Positions 11,966-23,832 of a stretch of DNA of 64,000 nt are shown here, one piece after another; position 1 is the first letter of the stretch; each line of letters opens with the position of its first letter. The notes under the pieces were generated by a model. That model searched no databases, had not been told where the DNA came from, and was given only the letters and a program-made list of their open reading frames with translations. This DNA comes from Nemophila menziesii (Eukaryota; Streptophyta; Magnoliopsida; Boraginales; Hydrophyllaceae). The stretch covers positions 79,202,224 to 79,266,223 of the forward strand of contig JARWIR010000002.1 of the NCBI GenBank assembly GCA_029959085.1. The letters are read 5' to 3'. A program made the position numbers and the translations under genes.

Positions 11966-12113
11966 GTGTATCCCTTCCGAAATTTTTTTGTTTCTTCCCT
12001 AACTCGATTTCTCCAATACCTAAGCATCAAAAACACTAATACCTTCCTCAAATATGCAATATCAAGTAAAAATAACTAAAATACGTAAAAGACATAAAAA
12101 CTAAAAAAAAACT

Positions 12114-12129
12114 ACGGGTTGTCTCCCGT
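12114..12129 (-). other. second post-ORF hairpin, element A
   Basis: The minus strand reads ACGGGAGACAACCCGT, a 5-bp stem with a 6-base loop, 16 bases from the CGTC hairpin. B has the equivalent (18685-18698) with a C-G pair changed to T-A; C and D lack it. Confidence 0.6.
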
Positions 12130-12145
12130 ACAGCATTTTGTTTAA

Positions 12146-12164
12146 CGTCTTTCAAAGTTAGACG
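12146..12164 (-). other. post-polyprotein hairpin, element A
   Basis: The minus strand reads CGTCTAACTTTGAAAGACG: stem CGTCT/AGACG, followed by the conserved TTAAACAAAA. It begins about a dozen bases after the end of the GPF/Y frame. C and D have CGTCG/CGACG in the same place. Confidence 0.7.
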
Positions 12165-12175
12165 TGTTACTTCTA

Positions 12176-14979
12176 TCAAGATTTACGAATATAGCCTCCC
12201 CAACAACGAGTTAGGCTATGAACGTCAACTAATCTGCGCTTGGTCCCCGTCTTGGGTCGAATTTCTATCACCTTGGCTGAAACAACCTTAGTGACAATGA
12301 ATGGTCCCATCCACGAGTCTTTGAAACTCCGTGTCCTATTCTCGCGTTTGTGAGCTTTCCATAGAACTTCATGGCCAACCCAAACTCAATGTTTGGCTCA
12401 GTATCCACAGGCTTTAAGTGGATCTTCTCAGGAGGGACTTTGTGATGTGAAAGGCTGTGGATGACAGGAACGGTAGGATCTAACTTCCTTGGTTTCTTAC
12501 CCAAGACATAGAAGGTCTCGGATACATTCTTAGCATGAAGGGTGATGGTCCCTTCCTGGAAGTTGATGACACTTTGACTTGTGGCCATGAAAGGCCGTCC
12601 AAGTATGATTAGAACCTGCTTATCTGCATCAAACTCAAGTATAACAAAGTCAGTAGGGATGGCGATATTACCTGCACGGACTAAGACGTCCTCCACTGTT
12701 CCCCATGTCCTTTTAACTGAGTTGTCAGCGAACTGCAACTTCACTGGAGTTTTCTCTGATTTCTGAAGTCCAAGTCTCTCGAACACGGAATTAGGCATAA
12801 GATTCACACTAGAACCCACATCGTACATAGATTTCACCTTGAGCATACCATGTAATTGAATAGGAAGGTTAAAACTTCCCGGATCTTTAAGCTTTGTTGG
12901 TAGCTCTCGCTCACTTCTTCTCGAAACCCTCAGGCTCTCTCTTGGGATATCTACACTCGCCTCTTTCTCAGGAATAACTTGCGTAAAAACTTGTTGCGAT
13001 GTAAGTCCTTTCTTTGCAATCTCAAGCATTTGGGCGTTGATATTTTCAGGTTGGTACGCCTCTACAAATGCCTTGAGCACAGTGTCATCCTTTGGATTTG
13101 TATCAGGAATAGTTGATGACACTGGTTGAACAAGAGGTGGTGGTTCCACCTTCTCCTCTTCTTTCTCTTCATGCACAGCATGTGCAACTTCATCTTCTTT
13201 CTCTTTCGAATTTAGCTTAGCTTGATAATCCATTACCGATCGAATCTCCTCTTGCATCTTCCTCAGTAACTGTATAAATTCGGCTTTCTCTGCATCATCC
13301 TCCACATAAAACTCAGAACAGTCAGATTCCACGGGGCTAGACTTGGTTGGTTCTTCTTCGGTACTCGGAACTTCCACGGCACTAACGGCAGCATGTGGTA
13401 CTTCCTCTTCTTTTTCTTTAATTTCAAGGCAAATAGCCTTGCAAGCTTCGAACCCAACATTGTCATCACCTCATTCGATCGCCTTCACTTCCTTTTGTTC
13501 CGTTAAATTTGTTAGAACTTTGTTTAATTGTTCTACTTGAGTACCTAAAATCTGAAGTGTGGCATCTTTTCCTCGGACTTTCTCTTCCTGAGCGTTCATA
13601 GTCGTGGTCAAACGGTGCAGGGCTTGTAGTATCTGTTGATTATCCATAGATCCTTCTTGAGGATATTGAGGTAACGCTTTCTGATCTAATGAATCGGTAT
13701 AGGCATCTTGAACAGGTTGTTGAGGGGGAGCAGGTCTATTTTGATATTGATTTTGATACTGACCTCTCGGTTGGAAAGAGTTGTTCTGGGGTCGCGGTTG
13801 ATAATGACCAGGATTAGAGGCCCCTTGTGGATTTGAATACTGCATACCCGGATGGTTTCGGTTACCCCATTGATAACCTCCGCAGTTGGATATAAAGTAC
13901 ACAGATTGTGGATTTGATTCGCACTCTTCCTATGTATGATTATTAACCCCACATTGTTGACAACCTTGTGCTTCTTGTACTACATTTGCAGCGGCTAAAT
14001 TATTTTGCATCTCTAACTTCAGCTCTTTGATTTGATTCTCTAATGCGGATATTTGAGCTGAGTTTGCAGTTTCTGCATCTAAACGAAGTGTTCCTCTGGT
14101 CTTTGCTACAGAAGCTCGCGTTGAAAGCCAACTTCTTTCTTGTTCCATAATATTCTCTAAAACCTCGGAAGCTTCATTATGATTCATGGACACGAAATTA
14201 CGCTTTCCAATGTTATCCACCTTCTCTCTACCTTTATCATTAAGTCCTTCATAAAATATAGCGAGTTGTAGAGCAGGGGTATAACCATGGAGCGGACATC
14301 TAGCTAATTTTTGTTGAAATCTTGTCCATGACTCTCCTACTGTTTCTCCATCCTCTTGACAAAATCTTGCAAGCTCGGTTTGATATTTTAGTCTCATGCT
14401 CTTCGGATAAAAACGGTTAAAGAACGCGGCTTGAACTTCTCTCCAAGAAAGAATTATTCCATGTGGTTGTCTTTCGAGCCATTCGCTAGCTCTACCGGTC
14501 AAGAAGAACGAAAACATATGACAATACAGTTGCTCGCGTGTAATGTCAGGAGTAATATAGGCATCACAAATCTGCATGAACTTCTGAATCGATCTCACTG
14601 GATCTTGAATTGTTGTACCATTGTAGAGTCCAAAACTTTGAAATTGACTGAGCATACCCGGATCGGGTCTAAATTTGATATTTTGGATCTCTGGAGGACG
14701 GTAACATATTGGTTGAACATGAAACGGTACATGAAGACCAGGGAGGTCTTGCTCTACTCGATTCTGTTGATTATTCTGCCCATTACCTCCTCCTAAAGGA
14801 TGTTGTACACCAGGAGTAATAAATGCTGGAGGTCCTCCTGGTGCAAAGTAAACTAACTCCGGATCATCATCTTGCATGCCTACCATAGCTCTTCTCAAGG
14901 CTCTTTCCTCACGAATTCGTTTATTATAAGATCTGAAGCTCCTCTCAGGCTCCGGTAACGGAGGCCAAGAATTAAACAC
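12176..14979 (-). pseudogene. gag-pro: Gag - aspartic protease - integrase GPF/Y tail of element A (broken)
   Basis: One frame from ATG at 14979 encodes the retrotransposon Gag core (VRSIQKFMQICDAYI, then SEWLERQP and AAFFNRFYPKSMR), a CX2CX4HX4C knuckle, a Lys/Glu-rich linker and a retropepsin (YDVGSSVNLMP, later ILGRPFMAT). The active site has DVGS where B, C and D have D(L/M)GA, so activity is doubtful. Two in-frame stops lie at 13930-13932 (inside the zinc knuckle, at a Trp codon of relatives) and 13471-13473. A frameshift near 12320 moves the GPF/Y tail (MGPFIVTKVVSAKVIEI, then LTRCWGGYIRKS) out of frame; the tail ends at a stop at 12176-12178. No reverse transcriptase lies between protease and tail. 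Confidence 0.85.
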
Positions 14980-15103
14980 TGTGAAACCTGAAAAAGACTA
15001 AAGCAACCCACAAGCGTAAATCCGGAAAAATAAAAACTGAAAAATAAAAACTAATTAAAAACTACTACTCGAAATAGATAACCCACACGCTAACGAGACA
15101 CAA

Positions 15104-15128
15104 GTCCCCAGCAGCGGCACCAAAAACT
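15104..15128 (-). other. primer binding site, element A
   Basis: The minus strand reads TTTTGGTGCCGCTGCTGGGG just after the 5' LTR. It corresponds to the Athila-type site complementary to tRNA-Asp (TGGCGCCGTTGCCGGGGA) with several mismatches. Confidence 0.75.
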
Positions 15129-16658
15129 TGGTGTCGCCTAGGGTGTGATAAAAATAAGATAGACAAAGTCTAGAAAACTACGCACTCTCACCCTAGACAG
15201 GCACAGTATTGCAAGTATTACAGGACGTATGCAAGTTTTCGTTAGTAAGTTGAGTTCGTTCTCAGGGACTTAAGTGTGTTAATCGCGTGAGTAGAAATAA
15301 CGAGTAAAAGTAAATAATTAAAAGACAAAAAATTAAAGAGAGAATTTTGAAATTAAGAATTAAAACTAAGGAAATAAAGACAATAAAATAAAATACGAAG
15401 AATATGAGATGAGAGGTATAGCTTAGGTTTTGCTAGTATGCACTAATCCTTCTAATTCTATCTATAAATCTAGTTAATAAGGGAGAATATTAGCTCTTGG
15501 TATACTTAGTCAGGATTCTAAATTCCCATACCTTAGACCTTGAGAGCGACTAAGGGGGCTACGGCACAACCAAGACGAGGTCTCAAATAGGGTTATCAAG
15601 CGCTACCAAGGCCCTAAACAGACGCTACAATCAATTGGTGATATGGTGATTAAAACAAACCCTAATGACTATCTAGTTAGAATCATGTTTTGTCAGAACT
15701 AATATAGACACTAGACATTATGTGGTGGTTCAATAGTTAAACACCCAGTTAAAGAGAACATCTAACTACTATTAAAACAATCCTAAAGTGATCAGTTCTA
15801 GGAAAGACAATAAATCAAAACACATAAACAAATATTAAGTAAGAAGCTAACATCAAATTAAAACATGTAATTCCCAAAGAAAATTAGATAGAAGAATTAG
15901 AATTCATTGTTTATACATGATGCAAAACCCAAGCTATGAGGAGTTTAGTTCATACCTGATGGAAATAAACTAAAAGAAATTACAAAAGACATTATCTTGC
16001 TCTCTACAATAAACTGGAAGAATAAAACCTTAAGAACTAATTACTATGAGGCAAGGATGATTTACAAGTGATATAAGGGTGTATTTATAGGTGTTTAAAA
16101 GACCTAATTCGTTTTCTTGAGGAAGAGATAAAGTATTGGACTCCTAGCCCAACTCAAATTCGTATGGAAATAAAGATAAACACTGCTGGACCGTTTTGAG
16201 CATATCTTCTTCGTTATTGGTCGGTTTTTGCTCCATAAGACACCAAAAGAATCCTCACAGAATTATCTACGTCCCTATGAAAGGAAATTACCAAAATCGG
16301 CTTCCTTGTGGGAGTAATAACTACTTCTTTAGGCGTGTGCTGCAGAATCTTAGATTTAGGCAACTTTTCCTTTTCCATATTTTTAGCTTTTTTTTCCTTA
16401 TCTCTAATTATCATGCTATTCTCTTTCCATAAGTTGTAATATTTGACTTGGACTCTAATTAATCTCCATAATTATCTTTAAAGCTTCACACTAAATAAAC
16501 AATTAAATCCAATATGCTCTAAAAATATTATTTTACTAAATCAAGACTCAAAATAGGAAAGTGCACTATTTCTCAAGAAAATCGACTATTATGACTTCTA
16601 AATCACTAAAAATGATGTCTCATCCTAATATAAATCTATCACAAATGAGGAGACATCA
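15129..16658 (-). repeat. 5' LTR of element A
   Basis: It has the same length and ends as the 3' LTR. Its minus-strand TATA (about 16082-16090) would drive element transcription toward lower coordinates. The frames at 16196-16432 and 16214-16414 recur in each family-A LTR and are not genes. Confidence 0.92.
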
Positions 16659-16663
16659 CCACC

Positions 16664-18300
16664 ACCCCAAACTCAAGCTCTAAAACAACTGTCTATGCAT
16701 CGCGATTCGAGTGCGGGCCATATGGAAAAGTCCTATAATCTAAAGGGATATGGCTTATAATGTGGCTAAATAAAAAGGCTTTAGAAAGGCTAGAAGGGAC
16801 TGAGAAGGATAATAATAATCAAAATAACAGGGTGAGAAAGTTAAAAGGCTTCAAATGGCTTAAATATGAAAGAACTGCCTTAATCATTTTCTAAACCATG
16901 TAATTTCGTTATTATCTTACCTTTAGCACGTTCATCAAATGGGTTTATCAAATAGCTTGGATCTCACGGCCTACACACCACTCATGGATCCCTGAGATCG
17001 AACATACTTTCTATCACATTGCTTACTAATCTTTTCTTTACTATCAATGTGTGTTTTCCTGTAAATACTTCAAAGCATACAAAATAAAATAACTCATAAA
17101 CATACTACTTTCTATCATTAACTTACTGAGCTTATGCTTTCAAGCTATTAAACACATTCTACATACATCTACTCCTTCTCATAAAAATTTAATTTTACCT
17201 AACAACAATGAAACACAAAAATGGAGATGAGAGACAACGAATCCCCACACCCCAAACTCAAAAATGAGTCGTGTCCCCACGACTCAAAAAGACTCAAAAA
17301 TAAAATAAAATTAAAAATTAAAATTTTACAGATATTGCACATAAAGAAATGGTAAGGAAGAAAGAAAACATACTCTTCGAGGCTATTGCCTCGCCTGATC
17401 AATACCCGGAATAGGGTGCAGTGCTTTCCATGTATGTAAATTTCATGTATCACCAATTTCGCTTTCCCTTACATCTTCTTATCCTCCATCCCAATCAATC
17501 ACACTCTAGAAATCCCTTGTTTTTCCTCTTCTAACTTTGCTCTCGAATACTCTCTCATGTGAAGGTGTTTATCCAGGAATATGTTTTGGCAACAGCTACT
17601 AGCGTCCTAAAAGCTTTGTTCATCTCTGATATAGGTATCTTTGATTAGAAGGGGTATTGGCATCTTTTGCTCCCTAATCACAATTGCTTGCTTTTTAGGA
17701 TTTGAATCCACCAAAAAACGGTTCCTCTCTAATTGCTTGACTCGAATTATCTTGTAATCTATTCCCGAACTAGTACCCAATTCATTTGATTTTATTTTTT
17801 AACTCACCCAATACCTTGCATTGATACTTCATCTCCCTTAATAATATCTTCGTTCTTTTCATCATCTCTTTTGACCCCCAACTCAAAGCTTTGAGCACTC
17901 TTGACATTTGTAACTCTTGATCATAGGTGGAACAAGCTTTATTTGGGTAAGGAAAGGTGTTAGGATGATAATTCTATATGTGGGTATGATATAATCAATA
18001 TTTGATGATATGGGTTTAAGAAATTTTAGGAAAAGATTTTGAAATTCATGGTTTTGATTCTTGGTTTCTAGGTGTTTTGATATGATTTGGGTGCTTTAAT
18101 CTTCTTTGTAATGATGTAGGGAAGGATTTGGATGTAATTCATGGTGATTTGGTAGTGTTTTGGTGTTAGGTTAAGGTTTGTTGAATCTTTAATGGAGTTG
18201 GGAGAGGTTTGGAGAAGAAAGTGAGGCTTAAGGATTGAGAAATTCGGACTAGAACTCACCTCCTCTTCTTTATAACCTAAAAAACGCGAAAATTTTCTCT
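16664..18300 (-). repeat. 3' noncoding region of element B with decayed second ORF
   Basis: 16664-17250 aligns with 9250-9840 of element A. The GAGTCGTG hairpin follows at 17266-17285. The second ORF should lie at about 17300-17860: a minus-strand ATG region near 17850 sits beneath GAGTTGGGGGTC (17874-17885), as in A and D, but the frame closes after about 30 codons and no transposon-protein domain remains. 17900-18300 is noncoding. Confidence 0.65.
17266..17285 (-). other. ORF2-end hairpin (GGGA loop), element B
   Basis: Minus-strand GAGTCGTGGGGACACGACTC, a perfect 8-bp stem with a GGGA loop, identical to C and D although the surrounding second ORF of B is decayed. Confidence 0.75.
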
Positions 18301-18560
18301 CTCCAGTGGCGCTGGGCGGTATACCGGAGGAATGGCCTGGTATATCGGAGCTGCTGTTCCTTGAAAATCATGTTACGGCAAAATACACGAGTTGCAAACA
18401 CGTGGGCTTGGGTTTTGGTCTGTCCGGGCTTGCTTTCGAAACTCACCTCTCGGCAATGAACACGTGATGTGCACCCATGGGCTCGTGTTTCTGACCGGCG
18501 GTATACCGCCGGTATGGCCCGTATACCGGTGGCAGGTCAGAACATGCCCAAAAGAATTCC
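18300..18560 (-). repeat. GC-rich repeat island of element B
   Basis: It contains two pairs of GGTATACCGG-type units: 18318-18327 with 18339-18348 (21 bp apart) and 18500-18509 with 18520-18529 (20 bp apart). Between them lie ACACGTGGGC / ACACGTG spacers. It has the same location as the islands in A, C and D, and a motif of the C type. The open frame at 18392-18613 is an artefact of this island. Confidence 0.7.
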
Positions 18561-18684
18561 GTTTTTGCCTCCCAAACTCGATTTCTTTACTACCTGGACA
18601 TGAAAAACACTAATACCTTTCTCAAATACGCAATATCAACTAAAAACACTAATCTAAACTAAAATATAACAACATAAATTACTG

Positions 18685-18735
18685 TGGGATGTCACCCAGA
18701 GGGCACTTTTGTTTAACGTCTTTCAATGTTAGACG
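18685..18735 (-). other. two post-polyprotein hairpins, element B
   Basis: CGTCTAACATTGAAAGACG (minus, 18717-18735) is the post-polyprotein hairpin. TGGGTGACATCCCA (minus, 18685-18698) is the second one. Conserved TTAAACAAAA lies between them. Both match element A in position with altered bases that preserve pairing. Confidence 0.65.
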
Positions 18736-18746
18736 AGTTACCTCGG

Positions 18747-20995
18747 TTATTTCTTTTTAAAGCCTCCCCAAGAGTGAGTGAGGTGATTAACACTTACCAA
18801 CTTGAGCTTGCAACCATTGATAGATTTTATTTCGACCACTCCTTCTGAGATGATTTGCGTGATAATGTATGGCCCCTTCCAAGAACTATTATGTTTGGGG
18901 TTGGGAGATTCCAATGCCACCTCGTCTCGTACCCCAAACTCAATTTTTTTCGCCCTGGTTTCTTGGGTGTTTACACATTCTGGCTTCTTGGTTACAACTC
19001 TAATCGGATATAGTTCTTTTGACTCATTTTTCTTTTTCTTCTTCCCTGAAACATAGAATGTTTCAAAGTTATCTTCAATACGGAGAGTCACAGTTCCCTC
19101 ATTCACATTCACTATGGTATCGCTGGTGGCTAGGAATGGACGCCCAAGAATGAATGTGACGTTCTTATCTGCTTTATAGTCAAGAATAATAAAGTCCGTG
19201 GGAATAACAAGGTTACCTACTTGGACGAGCACGTCCTCGATTACTCCCCACGACTTTGCTGTTGATTGATCCGCAAGTTGTAAGATTACGGATGTCGGTT
19301 TCGCATCACTAATACCAATCTTCTTGAATATATTTTTGGGCATGATATTCACACTTGCCCCTAAATCAAACATGGGTTTTCCATGAAATATGCCACCTAT
19401 TTTGATTTGGAGGTTGAAACCTCCAAGATCTTTAAGCTTCAGTGGTAATCTTTGTTGAACTTGTGCTGATAACCCTTCATTGAGTGTCACAGATTTGGAT
19501 CTTGTGAACCTTTCTTTATTGGAGAGTGCCTCCATAAAGAATCGATCATAGTTTCGCCTTTCTTTCATAGCTTCGAGTAAAGGGACGTTAATTTTCACTT
19601 GTTTTAACGCCTCTATACACTTTTTTTGTTGCTTCTTTGGATAAACGGGAAAGTGGCAATGTATGGGTGGCTGTCTTACTCTACCTCTCTCTTCAATTCT
19701 TGGTTCATCAACCGTTCTTGGCTTCTTAATCTCACCTTGTTCAACTTCTTCAACCCAATCTTCAGCAATTACCTCGTCTAAGTTCATCCGACTTACGTTT
19801 GACTTGTTTGGTAGAACATCCCCTTTTGAGGGAGATGGTGGCGTTTCTTTCATCTTTTCAGCTTGAAGACTAATAGTCTTAACCTTGTCGTCAATGTATT
19901 GGATCTTATTCATGTTAGAAGTTGTATCTTGGGTCAATTGTAGGAGTTGACTTTGCATTTGTTCTATGATTGTAGTGAGTCGCATCACATTCTTCTCTAA
20001 AAGTTGATTATGTTGTTTTAAATCTTGATTCTGTTGTTGCAGGATTTTCACTACTAATGTATCGATCTTTGACTCAAGTCTGCTCATATTATCCTTCAAG
20101 AAGTTGATGAATTGACTAATAGTCTCTTTTAACTCAGTGATATCTTCTTGAGGACGTGATTGAGCTTGACTTATATTATGCACATTGCATCCTGGTGGTT
20201 GTTTAGCTTGATTTTCATAGGCTTGTTCTTGCAGGTATGACTGTTGAGGTGGAATTGGGATACTTTCCTTAACTGTTATAGCGAGTTGTTGTATTTGATC
20301 TTGCAAGCTTGAAAACCTCGCTTCTGTTTCTTCGTTAGTGGTAGGAGTTTGTTCTTGTGGCCAACTCATGTCGGTCTCAATGATTGTTTGCATACCACTC
20401 TTTGCTTCTTTCGGATCCATAGAGACAAAACTACCACGACCCATATCATCTACTCTCAGCCTTGACTCTCTATCTAGTCCATTATAAAACATGGATAATT
20501 GTAATTGTGGCGTGTAACCATATATTGGACATCTTGCCAACATCATTTGAAATATCGTCCATGCGTCGCCAACACTCTCTCCGATTTCTTGTAAGAAATT
20601 CATAAGCTCCAATAGTTCCTTTACTCGCATACTTGTAGGATAAAATTTATCAAGGAATTTTTCTTGAAGCTTGTCCCAATTTGTTATTAGCTCGGGAGGT
20701 CGATCATCTAACCAATCGCTTGCTTTCCCGGTCAGGAAATATTGAAACATTAGACAATACATATGTTCTTGCGTAACACCTTCATTAATGTAGGCATCAC
20801 AGAATTGCATGAATTTCTAAACAGATCGGACCGGATCTTGATGTGTATCACCCCTAAATTTCCCAAAGCTTTAAATCGATTAATCAGGTCAGGATCAGGC
20901 TTGAATCGAATGGCTTGAATAGTTGGGATGCGAATCCCAATGGGTTGCACTCGAAATTGGCCAGGAAAACCTAGATCTAACCATTGATTAGCCAT
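18747..20995 (-). pseudogene. gag-pro: Gag - aspartic protease - integrase GPF/Y tail of element B (nearly open)
   Basis: ATG at 20995. A frameshift near 20860 and a TAG at 20817-20819 damage the first 60 codons; from 20810 to 18747 the frame is open for 687 residues. It carries the Gag core (MQFCDAYINEGVTQEHMYCL, KASDWLDDRP, EKFLDKFYPTSMR), a Gln-rich coiled-coil stretch, a retropepsin with FDLGASVNIMP and ILGRPFLATS, then WKGPYIITQIISEGVVEI and LTHSWGGFKKK, the GPF/Y tail of integrase, all in one frame. Reverse transcriptase and integrase core are absent. The CCHC knuckle of A, C and D is reduced to a GCNVH remnant. This is the best evidence that protease and GPF/Y tail form one protein. 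Confidence 0.85.
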
Positions 20996-21097
20996 CTAAA
21001 ACCTGAAAAAGACTAAAACAAAAAGAACGCGTAAAACTGAAAACAAATAAAACTTCTACACTAATAAATACAAAATAGATTTAGCTTAAAGATAAAT

Positions 21098-21120
21098 CCC
21101 CCGCAGCGGCGCCAAAAACT
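21098..21120 (-). other. primer binding site, element B
   Basis: The minus strand reads TTTTTGGCGCCGCTGCGGGG directly after the 5' LTR; tRNA-Asp type as in C and D. Confidence 0.8.
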
Positions 21121-22675
21121 TGGTGGGGTCAAAGGTGTGATAAATTAATAGATAGATAAAGATAATAATAAAGAGCACACACCCTCGAGAACCACGGAAC
21201 TCACTGCAAGTATCACAAATCGTTTGCAAGTTTTAATGATAAGTCAAGTTCGTTCGCATGGATTTAATCTGTTAGATCTACTTGTATTAAATAGGTGTAG
21301 ATGAATTTAGATGTTTAGAATAAAATATAAGATAAGATGACTAATTATCTAACGCGAATAATTAAATAATGAAAATATATAACTACGAATGTAAGTCAGA
21401 TAGATTAGGGATACTAATATGAGTCTATTTCTAAGTTGTATATTCTAACCTGTCACACATTGAGCATTATATATTAACCGGGATTCTAAATTCTACCTAA
21501 CCTCTATCAGGCTTAGGATCAACCTCTCCACTACTAGGATCTTGGGTAAATAAACCTTGAGTAATGATTGGTGGTTAAATCAAACCTTTATGGCTATCTA
21601 GTTCGGCAAAGGATCAAAACTAGACGATTATGTGGTGTTGTCAATAACTAAGAATAGTCCTAAGATTGGTCAAATCTAGGGCTGTAACAATAAGTCAAAA
21701 CACATAATAATAATATACGCCAAGCTCAAATAAATTAAAATAACAAATAGTATTATGGAATTAAAGACAAAATAATAACCCAACAAATAAAAGTAAAACT
21801 TACAGAATAAAAGCTTTGATATATGGTGAAGCCACAATTCTATAGCTAATTACCCTAAATATAGAGAAGGTGAGATGTAGAAGAGGAGTTTGTCACTCTC
21901 CAACTTCGTGCTTCTTGTCTTCCTCTATAGGCCAGCTTGCTTCTTGGATGAATAGCTTGATACTAAGGATGAATAATAATTTAAAAAACTAAGCTACTAT
22001 TTGAAACTGAGAAAATACAAGTAAGGACTAAGCCTATACTTGGAACTGAGCAAGGACATGTTTATAATGGTTTAAGGGTGTATTTATAGGTGTATTTATA
22101 GGTGTCTTGGAAGCCCTAATTCGTTTTCTTGAAGGAGAAGGTAAGTAATGGACTCCTAGCCCAACTCAAATTCGTAACTCTAAAATATAGAATTAGCCTC
22201 GTTTTTGTTTTGGTCATAACAGCTTCAATACTTATCCGTTTGACGCGTATAAATAGTCGAAATTCATTGTCTCGGAAAGATCTTTAACTTTGATCTTGAC
22301 CATTCTTCCAAATTCCTCACCGATTTTGAGATATAAGTCCATTTGTGGTCGTGGGTGCTGAAATTCAGATTTATTTGGTAACTTTATCATTCTATATTTT
22401 AGCTTTTGTTTCCTTATCTCCAATTTGTATGTATATCTTCTTTCCTTCATCTCTTAGAATTGACTTGGCATCTAATTAATCTCCATATATATCTTTAAAG
22501 CTTCACACTAAATAAATAATTAAACCCAATATGCTTTAAAAATAACAATTCATTAAATCAAGACTAGAAATAGGAAAGTGTAATATATTATGAGAAAATC
22601 AACTCAAAGACTTCCTAAAACACTAAAAATTATGTCTCCAACTAATATTAAATCATCACAAATGGGGAGACATCA
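21121..22675 (-). repeat. 5' LTR of element B
   Basis: A 1555-bp LTR with plus-strand ends TGGTGGGGTC and GAGACATCA. It is a family distinct from A but shares the TGATGTCTCC terminus in element sense and a TATTTATAGG TATA region near 22080-22110 (minus strand), where that stretch is tandemly duplicated. The small frame at 22232-22450 is not a gene. Confidence 0.88.
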
Positions 22676-22680
22676 CTAGA

Positions 22681-23832
22681 CCTGTGGAATAACCCTTGTT
22701 ACAGAGGGTTGAGTTCTTCTTTTTTGGGGATGGTACTCCTTGTCTATCCAAGCACAAATCTAGGGTAAACTCCAATTTTTTGCTTTGGTTTTAGGGAAAA
22801 TCAAATACAATGTTCTTCGACCCCGTAGATGGTGAATGTCTTTTTGTCCTCTAGGGATGTATATCTAGGTTTGTAAGCTTTCAATTATATAGTCTTATTA
22901 CATTAGTTACGCACTAAATTTCTCATAGCTTAGGTTTTCTCTATGTATAATCCTTGAAAACTATTTTTCTGTTCTATTTTTTAGGAAATCTTTCAATTGA
23001 TTTAAGAATTTAAGTTATAAGTGTATTATGAATTATTTTAATTAAACTTTATAGCCTATGCACCTCTATATTGTTCCTATATTGTCACCCAGATGGGGGG
23101 TTTAGAGAATGATTATGTTCATAACCGTCTAGTGTGTGGTAGTGATCTTGACGGGTAACCAGATAGTCACTCCTTTTAGATTTAATCATCGATCATTGCA
23201 TAGGGTCCTCTAGTAGTGTTGAGGTTGCTTTCTAAGATACCATCGCGAGAGTTAGAAGGATTACAGAATCCCGACTAGTTGTATTCTCTCAATTCACCCT
23301 TATAATTAGAATAACGATTCAGTAGGACGTGTGCGTACCTACAAACCTAAGATATCTTCTCTCCCATTCTTATTAATCATAGTTATTGCATTCTTAGTTT
23401 ACTTTTGTAATTTCATTCTAGTTAATCACTAAAAACCAAACAAATATTTCTTTATTTTTGCCTTTTTGTATAAATAACTAAATCCATTTACGCTTATATT
23501 GAACATGAGCTTGATGCTAACTACTTAAATATCTAAAAGAAAACTTTATATTACTTACTTATTACTTGCAAACGATATGTTCACTTGCAGAGAGTTAATC
23601 GTATCACTCGAGGTGTGTGTTTTTTATATCCTTATTTTGTCACACCTTGGGAGTTACCCCTCCTCCAATCCCCCGACTTTTTAGGTAGATTGGAGGCAAT
23701 CTAAGGGTTTGAGTGGTAAATTCAGTGACATAGGAATAGGTGTCAGGACAAGAGTAGAACGTATAGTCGTTAGTTCACATTTATTCATGTAATCTATGAA
23801 TTGTAATACAATATATATTAAAGGTAACGTAG
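22681..23832 (+). repeat. old Athila-like LTR debris
   Basis: The block contains GTCACCCAGATGGGGGG, CTTGACGGGTAACC and a terminal TTTTGTCACACCTTGGGAG near 23637-23655, all landmarks of Athila LTRs in plus orientation, also seen at 56860-57470. No LTR edges, primer site or coding part can be defined. 22681-22870 and 23660-23832 show nothing recognisable. Confidence 0.5.

Larger units (their letters stand above)
6838..16658 (-). mobile_element. element A: complete non-autonomous Athila-like Ty3 element
   Basis: The element is 9821 bp with two 1530-bp LTRs, a primer site, a polypurine tract and two reading frames, on the minus strand. Its flanks are CCACT (6833-6837) and CCACC (16659-16663), a 5-bp target duplication with one mismatch, inserted in a GGACCCACCACCCC site of element B. 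By a hand count the LTRs differ at roughly 37 positions (about 2.4%), so it inserted fairly recently. Reverse transcriptase, RNase H and integrase core are absent; replication would need enzymes from another element. Confidence 0.9.
4456..22675 (-). mobile_element. element B: non-autonomous Athila-like Ty3 element, 3' truncated and twice interrupted
   Basis: Read on the minus strand: 5' LTR (21121-22675), primer site, Gag-protease-GPF/Y frame (18747-20995), GC-rich island, decayed second ORF, and a 3' noncoding region in three pieces (16664-17250 onward, 6645-6837, 4456-5115). The pieces join cleanly when the family-A insertions at 5116-6639 and 6838-16658 are removed. The 3' LTR is missing: sequence stops at 4456 inside the hairpin that in relatives lies just before the polypurine tract. 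Both outer ends are followed by CTAGA (4451-4455 and 22676-22680), a possible target-site duplication. Confidence 0.8.

Noticed and set aside
11665..12051. Open frames in the GC-rich islands (11665-12051, 18392-18613, 41292-41537, 47499-47738, 47661-47901).
   Set aside because: GC-rich repeats lack stop codons by composition; the predicted proteins are not conserved between elements.
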